Assembly: GCF_051912845.1 (NCBI RefSeq)
Contig: NZ_JBNCBU010000001.1
Coordinates: forward strand, 124,001 to 188,000
Direction: 5' to 3'
DNA length: 64,000 nt
Origin: Tsuneonella sediminis
GTDB taxonomy: Bacteria > Pseudomonadota > Alphaproteobacteria > Sphingomonadales > Sphingomonadaceae
The notes under the pieces are model-generated. The model was not told where the DNA came from. It saw only the letters and a list, made by a program, of their open reading frames with translations, and made no database searches. Of the stretch, positions 51,877-58,977 are shown in pieces. Position numbers and translations under genes: made by a program. Numbering within the stretch: position 1 is the first letter of the stretch; every line of letters begins with the position of its first letter.

Positions 51877-52608
51877 ATGTACCAGCACGAACTCGCCCGC
51901 AGCGGCAAGCGCCTGTTCTTCATTCGCGGCACCTACATCTACATCATCATCGCGATCGCAACGCTGATCGCTTTTCTGACTCGCGACATGGGACCTTTCT
52001 CGACCGAGGCAGGCGACCGCACGTGGTTCTGGATATCGCTCGCGGTGGCGAGCGCGGGCGCGCTCATCCGCGTATTCACCAGCGGCTGGGCGGCGCTCGG
52101 CACCTCTGGCCGCGCAAAAGTCGCCGCCGAGGCGAGCGAGCTCAACACCACCGGCCCCTACAGCCTGGTGCGCAATCCGCTCTATGTCGGCCGGATCGTG
52201 AACTTCACCGGTCTCGCGATGCTGTCGGGAAGCTGGGTGTTCGGCGCGCTGGTATTTCTCGTCGCGGTGCTGATCTACGAGCGCATCTCGACCTACGAGG
52301 AGGAATTTCTCCGCGAGAAGTTCGGCGCGCCGCACGCGGAGTGGGCGAGAGACGTTCCGTCGCTTCTCCCGCGCCTGCATGGCTGGGTGAGCCCCAAGTA
52401 TCCGTTCTGGTGGAAGCGCATGATCTGGCGCGAGCAGAACAAGCTGTTCCTGCTGGCGACCGCGGTGTTCCTTACCTGGTGGGCCCGTACGGGCTTCGAC
52501 GTCGCCGCACTGACCGGACCGTGGGTGGCCGCCTACGGCGCGCTGGTGGTGGTCCGCTTCGTCATCGGCGGACTCAAGATGGCCGGATTCTTCAAGGAAC
52601 TGAGCTGA
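51877..52608 (+). CDS. isoprenylcysteine carboxyl methyltransferase (ICMT)-family protein
   Basis: 243-residue membrane protein. The N-terminal half has three to four hydrophobic segments; the signature is NTTGPYSLVRNPLYVGRIV at about 88-106, then FLVAVLIYERISTYEEEFLREKFG, the ICMT/phospholipid methyltransferase cofactor-binding region. Bacterial members methylate lipids or prenylated substrates. It is followed at four bases by a kinase-like gene and likely belongs to the same envelope module as the flippase. Confidence 0.8.
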   Translation: MYQHELARSGKRLFFIRGTYIYIIIAIATLIAFLTRDMGPFSTEAGDRTWFWISLAVASAGALIRVFTSGWAALGTSGRAKVAAEASELNTTGPYSLVRNPLYVGRIVNFTGLAMLSGSWVFGALVFLVAVLIYERISTYEEEFLREKFGAPHAEWARDVPSLLPRLHGWVSPKYPFWWKRMIWREQNKLFLLATAVFLTWWARTGFDVAALTGPWVAAYGALVVVRFVIGGLKMAGFFKELS

Positions 52609-52612
52609 CAGC

Positions 52613-53320
52613 GTGACGGGCTCGCTCCCGCCCGAAGAGCCGCTCGCGCCGCTTATCGCGGTCGTCGGCAGCGACGGCTCGGGCAAGTCCACGCTTGCCG
52701 CGGACATACTGAAGCATATCGCGAAGCACCGCCCGGCAGAGATGGGCTATCTCGGCCTCGGCTCGGGGGAGCAGGGCAGGGCAATCGGACGCTGGCCGCT
52801 GATCGGCGCGCCGCTCCAGCGCTATCTCGAGCGAATCGCCGACCGACTGAGGGACCCCGAAGACACCATTCCCGGCGTGCTTGCCGCGCGCTACGCGCTG
52901 CGGCGGTCGCGCAAGCGGCGCGCGCGGTTCGACGCGCTGCTTGAACGGCGGCGCGAGGGCGTGACCATCGTCACCGACCGTTATCCGCAGCTCGAGGTGC
53001 CCGGACTTCACGACGGTCCAATCATGGCCGCAAGCGCGCCCGATGCAGCGATATCAGATCTGCAGCAACGGGAACGCGCGCTCTACGCCGGCATGGCCAT
53101 CTGGGTGCCGACCCTGGTGGTCCGTCTCAATGTCGATGTCGATACCGTCATGGCGCGAAAGCCGGATCATGTCCGCGCGCTGATCGCACGCAAGGTCGCA
53201 ACCGTCTCGCGGCTCAGGTTCAACGGGGCAAGGATCGTCGATCTCGACGCGACGATGCCTTACGAAGAAGAACTGGCGCTTGCGCTGGCAGCGGTCGACG
53301 AGGCGCTTGCTTCGGCCTGA
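52613..53320 (+). CDS. thymidylate-kinase-like P-loop protein
   Basis: 235 residues. Walker A VVGSDGSGKSTLAADI near 17-32, a DRYPQ motif (TIVTDRYPQLEVPG) as in thymidylate kinases, and VVRLNVDVDTVMARKPDH. It is not a canonical Tmk (the LID and substrate regions differ) and resembles the kinase-like proteins found in glycan loci. GTG start at 52613. Its last 61 bases overlap the 3' end of the convergent nucleotidyltransferase gene. Confidence 0.78.
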   Translation: MTGSLPPEEPLAPLIAVVGSDGSGKSTLAADILKHIAKHRPAEMGYLGLGSGEQGRAIGRWPLIGAPLQRYLERIADRLRDPEDTIPGVLAARYALRRSRKRRARFDALLERRREGVTIVTDRYPQLEVPGLHDGPIMAASAPDAAISDLQQRERALYAGMAIWVPTLVVRLNVDVDTVMARKPDHVRALIARKVATVSRLRFNGARIVDLDATMPYEEELALALAAVDEALASA

Positions 53321-54087
53321 CGGGCGGCGAGAATTGCCTCGATGACCGGAATGTCGGAAGGCTTGTCGGCATCGATGCAGGCTTCCGCGGCCTCGATCGC
53401 GACCGCCTTGGCCGTCAGACCGAAGCGTCCCGCGATCCGCCGAGCGAAACCCTCGATCGAGATCAGCCGCAGCGCCGCGCCAATGAGCAATCCCGGCCCG
53501 AATGCGCCTATGAGCTTGCGGCCCTTCTTGCGATCCTGCTCGAGCGCGCGCCAGAAATCGACCAGCGGGATGACCTGCGGCCCGCCCAGCCGGAACAGGT
53601 TCGCTCCCGACCACGCACCGCCGCGAAACCTCAGCCAGGTGCGCCGGGTCGAATGGCCGGCACGGGCAACCGAGCTGCGCTCGACGAGGCCAACCGCGAC
53701 GTCGAAACCTTCGCTCGCGGAAAGGAACTGCTCGACGATATCCGGGGTCAGAAGCACGTTGTCGGCGGTCGTGACGAACAGGGCGCCTTCGCTCTCTTTC
53801 ACCGCATGAACGACCGCATCGGCGATCGAACCTGCCGAATCGCGCCAGCGAACTTCGCCCGCCCGTGCGGCGACAGCAGGGTCCCTTGCCAACGACGCAG
53901 TGTCCTGGGCAACGACAGTGACGGCACCCACTGACGGCGACGCACCAAGAGCTGCGAGAACATGCGCGAGCATGGGTTGGCCCGCCACCGGCAAAAGGGC
54001 CTTGCTCGGCAGGCTCGTGCCCACAAGCAGCGGATCGCGTCCGGGACGCGAACCGGCGAGTACAAGGGCGGGAACAGGCTGAGTCAC
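53260..54087 (-). CDS. NTP transferase, MobA-like
   Basis: 275 residues. Nucleotidyltransferase fold with VLAGSRPGRDPLLVGTSLPSKALLPVAG (the GxG...K signature) near 10-36, FVTTADNVLLTPD in place of the usual xTTGDxPL metal-binding segment, and a long C-terminal helical part. It could make an NDP-sugar or NDP-alcohol for a glycan or lipid. GTG start. The C terminus is an Ala/Ser-only tail (SASSTAASASASSSS) encoded where the gene overlaps the kinase-like gene by 61 bases. Confidence 0.78.
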   Translation of the reverse strand: MTQPVPALVLAGSRPGRDPLLVGTSLPSKALLPVAGQPMLAHVLAALGASPSVGAVTVVAQDTASLARDPAVAARAGEVRWRDSAGSIADAVVHAVKESEGALFVTTADNVLLTPDIVEQFLSASEGFDVAVGLVERSSVARAGHSTRRTWLRFRGGAWSGANLFRLGGPQVIPLVDFWRALEQDRKKGRKLIGAFGPGLLIGAALRLISIEGFARRIAGRFGLTAKAVAIEAAEACIDADKPSDIPVIEAILAARQAEASASSTAASASASSSS

Positions 54088-54163
54088 CGCGCGGGCATTT
54101 GCCCGATTGCCTGCTCGTGCGCCAGCGCTACGATCATAAGAGGGTCGAGCGCGAACGGCAGAG

Positions 54164-54806
54164 GTGTGTTTGGGACTGCGCAGATGGTACGACGTCCACG
54201 TGATGCCACGAGTGGTGATGCTGGCCTGCGGTCAGAAGCCGGTCGAGCGTCTGCGTGCAGGAGTGGTCCCGCTCGCTGCGGGCAGCGTGCTTGAGGTGGG
54301 ATGCGGCGGCGGCCTCAACCAGCGTTTCTACGACACGTCCCGCATGACCGCGTTCGCGGGTTTCGATCCCAGCGAACCGCTCCTTGAAAGGGCTCGTGCC
54401 TCGGCCCGCGACAAGGGCATGGCGGCGGACCTTCGGCCCAGCACGGCAAGAGGACACTCCCTTTGCCGCCTCGGACTTCGACACCGTGGTATGCACCTTT
54501 ACGCTCTGCTCGGTTGCCGATCACGGCCAGGCGATTGCGGAGATGCGGCGAGTACTCAAGGCGGACGGAAAATTGCTTTACCTCGAGCATGGCTGCGCGC
54601 CTGAACCCGTGGTGGCGCTGTGGCAGGAGCGCATCGAACCTGGATGGAGACCGCTTGCGGGCAACTGCCACCTGACCCGCCTAGTAGGTGCTGCGCTGCG
54701 CGGAGGCGGATTGGCGGTCGAACCGCTCGGTCAAGGCTACTTGCCCAAGGCGCCAAAGGTCCTGGGATGGACGGAGTGGGGAGTGGCGCGCCTGCCGGGG
54801 ATCTGA
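54164..54806 (+). pseudogene. class I SAM methyltransferase, interrupted by a frameshift
   Basis: Two reading frames make one Methyltransf_11 protein. The first (from GTG at 54164) has VVPLAAGSVLEVGCGGGLNQRFYD and GFDPSEPLLERA; the second (to the stop at 54806) continues with EDTPFAASDFDTVVCTFTLCSVAD, AEMRRVLKADGKLLYLEHG and the conserved C terminus. Removing one A from the AA at 54448-54449 joins them in frame as S-T-A-E-D-T-P-F, the expected post-II motif. Either the gene is a recent pseudogene or the base is a sequencing or assembly error. Substrate unknown; it is divergent from the nucleotidyltransferase. Confidence 0.8.
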
Positions 54807-54831
54807 CGGCGGGAATTCGAGCCACAACGAT

Positions 54832-54877
54832 ACGAAAACCACCGCCGGCCCTCCGGATATTCCGGAGTGGCCGGCGG
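54832..54877 (-). terminator. strong intrinsic terminator of rne
   Basis: CCGCCGGCC (54842-54850) and CTCCGGA (54851-54857) pair with TCCGGAG (54861-54867) and GGCCGGCGG (54869-54877) across a 3-base loop and a single bulge, giving a 16-pair stem. On the minus strand the stem is followed by TGGTTTTCG. It lies 25 bases after the rne stop and 35 bases after the convergent methyltransferase, so it can also end that transcript. Confidence 0.8.
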
Positions 54878-54902
54878 CAACCCGGTGAATTCAGGCCAGC
54901 AG

Positions 54903-57602
54903 CTATTCGCCGAAGGTACGCTGCCACCAACCGCCGCGTTTTGCCGGCTTGGGGTCGTCGTTGCCGCCGTCGGCGTCGTTCGCGGCGTGCGGTTCGTCAG
55001 CCGGTGCGGTCACGGGGTCCGCGCTGGCCGGTTCCTCGACTTTAGCCTTCTTCGCGCGGGCGCGCTTGGGCTTGGTCTGCGTTTCCTCGGGAGGCGCATC
55101 CTCGGAAGCAGGGGCCGCGGGCGCGGGCGCTTCTGCCGCTGTATCGGCCTTCTTCTTCCGGGTGCGCCTGGGCTTGGCCGGCTGTTCTTCAGCCGCCGTT
55201 TCGACCTCTGCGACGCCGCCTTCGGCGGGAACCTCGGTCTCGGCCTTTTTCTTGCGGGTGCGCTTGGGCTTTGCAGGCGGCTCGTCCGCGGCTGCCTCTG
55301 CGGTCTGCGGTGCGCCCTCGGGGGCAGCCACGACCGAGATGCTTTCGTCAACGGATTCGCCGACCGCCTTATCGAGTTCGGCGGCGTCGTCCGCCGTCAC
55401 CGCAGAATCGCCTTCGCCCTTGCCGCGGCCCCGCCTGCGGCGTCCGCCCCGCCGGCGGCGCTTCTTGGGCCGGCCTTCGTCGCTATCGTCGGCTGATTCG
55501 GCGTCGCGATTTTCGCCGGTGTCTTCGGCATCGTCACCTGGCTCGGCTTCGCCCGACGCTTCACCGTCGCCGCGCTCGCGACGATTGCGGCCGCCCCTGC
55601 GGCGACGACGCTTGCGCTCGCCACGATCGTCCTCGTCGTCGCGCCGGTCGCGTCCGCCGCGATCGGTCTCTTCCTCGTCCTCGCTGTCGTCGTACTCGTC
55701 CTCGACCTGCTCCTCTTCGACGTCTTCGACGATCGGCGCGAACTTGGGGGCGCTGGTCGGGCGGGGTCCGCTGCTGGCGACGCGCATCTTGGCGCCCTCG
55801 TCCTCACCCTCGGGCAGAACTTCCACCGTGACTCCGTACCGATCCTCGATTTCGGCCAGATCCGCCCGCTTCGAGTTGAGCAGGTACACAGCCGCCTCGG
55901 TTGAGGCGTAGAGCGTGATCGTGGTGCCCTTGGCCTTGGCCGCTTCGTCCTCGATCAGACGGAGCGCTGACAGGCCTGCCGACGAGGCGGTGCGGACGAG
56001 CCCGGTACCGTCGCAATGCGGGCATTCGCGGGTGGTCGCCTCAAGGACCCCGGTCCGCAACCGCTGGCGGCTCATTTCCATCAGGCCGAAGCCCGAAATG
56101 CGGCCGACCTGGATGCGCGCGCGATCGTTCTTGAGCGCCTCCTTCATGCACTTCTCGACCTTACGGATGTTGGAGCTGTACTCCATGTCGATGAAGTCGA
56201 TGACGACGAGTCCCGCCATGTCGCGCAGGCGCAACTGGCGGGCGATCTCGCGCGCCGCTTCGAGGTTGGTGGCGAGCGCGGTCTGCTCGATCCCGTGTTC
56301 CTTGGTCGAGCGCCCCGAGTTGATGTCGATCGACACCAGTGCCTCGGTCGGATTGATCACGAGGTAGCCGCCGCTCTTGAGCTGGACCATCGGATCGTAC
56401 ATCGCGCGCAACTGGTCCTCGGCGCCGTAGCGCTGGAACAGCGGCACCGGGTCGCTGTACGCCTTCACCCGCCGCGCATGGCTGGGCATCAGGAGCTTCA
56501 TGAACTCCTTGGCCGACTTGTAGCCAGCCTCGCCCTCGACGACGACTTCCTCGATTTCCTTGTTGTAGATATCGCGGATAGCGCGCTTGATAAGGTCGCT
56601 GTCCGAGTGGATCAGCGCCGGTGCGACGGATTTGAGGGTGTTCTCGCGGATCTCGTCCCACAGCCGGGCGAGATAGTCGAAGTCCCGCTTGATCTCGGGC
56701 TTGGTGCGCGAGAGCCCGGCGGTCCGGACGATCAGTCCCATCGACTTGGGCAGCGAAAGGTCGCTGACGATGGTCTTCAGCCGCTTCCGATCAGCGGCAG
56801 AGCTGATCTTGCGACTGATGCCGCCGCCGTGGCTCGAATTGGGCATGAGCACGCAATAGCGGCCCGCGAGGCTGAGATAGGTCGTCAGCGCCGCGCCCTT
56901 GTTGCCCCGCTCCTCCTTGACCACCTGGACCAGCAGGACCTGACGCCGCTGGATGACGTCCTGGATCTTGTAACGACGGCGCAGCGCCATCCGCTTGGCG
57001 CGAACCTCGTCGACTTCCTTGGCGCGGCTGCGCGCAGGACCCTTGCCCTGGCGGCGGCCCCGGCCGCGACCGCGTCCCCTCGGTCGCTCGTCCTCGTCGG
57101 AATCGCCGTCTCCATCCTGGTCGTCGCCGTTCTCGACCTGTCCGTCCTCGATCGTCGCGACGTCGTCCTTTTCGGATGTGTCGATCTCCTCGACCCCATC
57201 CTCGGCGATTTCCTCGACGAAGGACTCGCCGGTCTCGTCCTCGGCGTCGTATTCGTCGCCGGGCGAGTGGCCTTCTTCTTCCTCCTCGGCACGAAGCTTG
57301 GCTTCTTCCTCGGCGGCCTCGGCCTCTTCGGCCAGAAGCCGCTCGCGGTCTTCCTTGGGGATCTGATAATAGTCGGGATGAATTTCGCTGAAGGCGAGGA
57401 AACCGTGCCGGTTCCCCCCGAAGTCTACGAACGCCGCCTGAAGCGACGGCTCGACCCGGGTCACCTTCGCCAGATAGATATTGCCCTTGATCTGCTTGTG
57501 TTCGGCAGATTCGAAATCGAATTCCTCGATCCGGTTACCCTGCAGTACCGCGACCCGGGTCTCTTCCGGGTGGCGCGCGTCGATGAGCATGCGCGTGGCC
57601 AT
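54903..57602 (-). CDS. rne: ribonuclease E
   Basis: 899 residues; RNase E/G endonuclease of the degradosome. Order: N-terminal MLIDARHPEETRVAVLQGNRIEEFD, an S1 domain split by an acidic insertion followed by an RG-rich stretch (about 90-200), a 5'-sensor/RNase H-like and DNase I-like region with the magnesium ligands in SIDINSGRST and VIDFIDM, the zinc link CPHCDG, and a C-terminal disordered scaffold with KRRRRR blocks and three PKRTRKKKA-type repeats, ending in GGWWQRTFGE. ATG at 57600-57602 starts MATRMLIDARHPEE; the frame is open upstream but without homology. Confidence 0.96.
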   Translation of the reverse strand: MATRMLIDARHPEETRVAVLQGNRIEEFDFESAEHKQIKGNIYLAKVTRVEPSLQAAFVDFGGNRHGFLAFSEIHPDYYQIPKEDRERLLAEEAEAAEEEAKLRAEEEEEGHSPGDEYDAEDETGESFVEEIAEDGVEEIDTSEKDDVATIEDGQVENGDDQDGDGDSDEDERPRGRGRGRGRRQGKGPARSRAKEVDEVRAKRMALRRRYKIQDVIQRRQVLLVQVVKEERGNKGAALTTYLSLAGRYCVLMPNSSHGGGISRKISSAADRKRLKTIVSDLSLPKSMGLIVRTAGLSRTKPEIKRDFDYLARLWDEIRENTLKSVAPALIHSDSDLIKRAIRDIYNKEIEEVVVEGEAGYKSAKEFMKLLMPSHARRVKAYSDPVPLFQRYGAEDQLRAMYDPMVQLKSGGYLVINPTEALVSIDINSGRSTKEHGIEQTALATNLEAAREIARQLRLRDMAGLVVIDFIDMEYSSNIRKVEKCMKEALKNDRARIQVGRISGFGLMEMSRQRLRTGVLEATTRECPHCDGTGLVRTASSAGLSALRLIEDEAAKAKGTTITLYASTEAAVYLLNSKRADLAEIEDRYGVTVEVLPEGEDEGAKMRVASSGPRPTSAPKFAPIVEDVEEEQVEDEYDDSEDEEETDRGGRDRRDDEDDRGERKRRRRRGGRNRRERGDGEASGEAEPGDDAEDTGENRDAESADDSDEGRPKKRRRRGGRRRRGRGKGEGDSAVTADDAAELDKAVGESVDESISVVAAPEGAPQTAEAAADEPPAKPKRTRKKKAETEVPAEGGVAEVETAAEEQPAKPRRTRKKKADTAAEAPAPAAPASEDAPPEETQTKPKRARAKKAKVEEPASADPVTAPADEPHAANDADGGNDDPKPAKRGGWWQRTFGE

Positions 57603-58054
57603 TAGTAATTCTCCGTGCGCGCGCCGCTGCGGACCGGTCAGGACCGGTAGGGTGAAGGCGCGCGCGAACTGTTGGTGATATGCCGTCGGCCGGATGCCGT
57701 CCGTCGGCCAATGCGGACCGGCCTGCACGCTGGATTGCGGCAGGCCGGGGTGATGTGTCTGCAAGGATGCGCGTGCGCGGTTCGTGCGCGGCCCGGCCCG
57801 CCGCGATCCGTGCGCCGCCTTGCAGCGGCAACGGGATCTGCGGGGAGGGAAGGCTCATCGCTTGCATCAACCTGGTAGTCGGCCGGACAAAAAACCCGGC
57901 AAAAAGAACGCCGGACCGGACCTGCCGGCGGCTGCGCAGGGGCGCGGCCGGGCGGCGCGTGTCCGGTGGACCGGTTGCGGCACCTGCTAGCACCGTGGGT
58001 TTTGCCTAGCAACCATATTGCGCTCGCGCGACATGTCCCTAACCATCCCGGCTG
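57603..58054. other. 452-base intergenic region between divergent rne and amidase genes
   Basis: No credible ORF. On the minus (rne) side it holds an apparent long structured leader: GCCGG/CCGGC hairpins at 57882-57900 (loop with six T) and 57910-57929, the second followed on the minus strand by GTTCTTTTTG, which looks like an intrinsic terminator about 300 bases before the rne start. An inverted repeat TGCTAG...CTAGCA sits at 57985-58011. A weak minus promoter (TTGCTA, 17 bases, TAGCAG) overlaps that repeat. rne of enterobacteria is autoregulated through its 5' UTR; similar control is an inference here. Confidence 0.5.
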
Positions 58055-58927
58055 ATGTCGCTGCGCACGCAACTCTGGCTGGTATTTCTCGCGCCATTGG
58101 CGCTTTTCGGAGCGCTCCTGGCGCTCGGCCTGACGCTGCCTGTACCGGTGCTTGGCCGAAATTATGTCCTGCGCTTCGAAATTCCCGCGCAAGGCGAAGC
58201 GCCGGATCTTCCGAAGATCCATGGCCCGCAGGACAAGTCCCGCCCCCTTGTCGTCATTGACGCCGGCCACGGCGGGCACGATCCCGGCGCAAGCGCCGGG
58301 GGTTTGCGCGAAAAGGAAATCGTGCTCGGTCTTGCCACCGCGCTGCGGGACGAGCTTGTGCGCGACGGCGGCATCCGTGTCGCGCTGACCCGCGAGGACG
58401 ACCGCTTTCTAGTTCTGGGGGAGCGGTTCGCGATTGCGCGTTCGCTCGGCGCGGACCTGTTCCTGTCGATCCATGCCGATTCATCCGGCACTGTCGATGG
58501 CGTGACCGGCGCGAGCATCTATACCCTGTCGGACGAGGCCTCGAGCCAGGCCGCAGCGCGCTTTGCCGCCCGAGAGAACAGCGCCGACACGGTGAACGGC
58601 GTCCCACTGGACGATAAGAACGACAACGTCAGCGCGATCCTCGTCGAGCTGTCGCAACGGCGCAGCCAGGCCGACAGCGCGGAGTTCGCCCGCATCATCG
58701 CGCGGGAGGGCGAAGGCGTGCTTCGCTTCCATCCGCAACCGCGGCGTTCGGCTGCGCTTGCCGTGCTTCGCGCGCCCGATGTCCCGAGCGTATTGTACGA
58801 GGCGGGCTTCATCTCCGATCCGGAAGAGGCGGCGAGAATGGCTTCCCCCGGGGGGCGGGCAGAGTTCGCAAGAGTGCTCGCACGGGCAATCCGCATCTAC
58901 TTCGCGCGGACCTCGGGCGAGGCCTGA
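58055..58927 (+). CDS. N-acetylmuramoyl-L-alanine amidase (AmiC-like, Amidase_3)
   Basis: 290 residues. One N-terminal hydrophobic segment (signal or anchor, residues about 8-30), then the zinc amidase domain: VVIDAGHGGHDPGA (zinc His), LREKEIVLGLA (zinc Glu), FLSIHADSS (zinc His) and VLYEAGFISDPEEAARM (catalytic Glu). It cleaves stem peptides from MurNAc, normally during septum splitting. No AMIN targeting domain is present. It starts the plus-strand wall operon, 50 bases before mrcA. Confidence 0.93.
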   Translation: MSLRTQLWLVFLAPLALFGALLALGLTLPVPVLGRNYVLRFEIPAQGEAPDLPKIHGPQDKSRPLVVIDAGHGGHDPGASAGGLREKEIVLGLATALRDELVRDGGIRVALTREDDRFLVLGERFAIARSLGADLFLSIHADSSGTVDGVTGASIYTLSDEASSQAAARFAARENSADTVNGVPLDDKNDNVSAILVELSQRRSQADSAEFARIIAREGEGVLRFHPQPRRSAALAVLRAPDVPSVLYEAGFISDPEEAARMASPGGRAEFARVLARAIRIYFARTSGEA

Positions 58928-58977
58928 CCTAGCCACTGGCGCGCCGCGGAAACGCCGTGCTAAGGCGCCCGGCGATC

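Noticed and set aside
56016..57605. 529-codon plus frame opposite rne
   Set aside because: Shadow of RNase E caused by codon bias.
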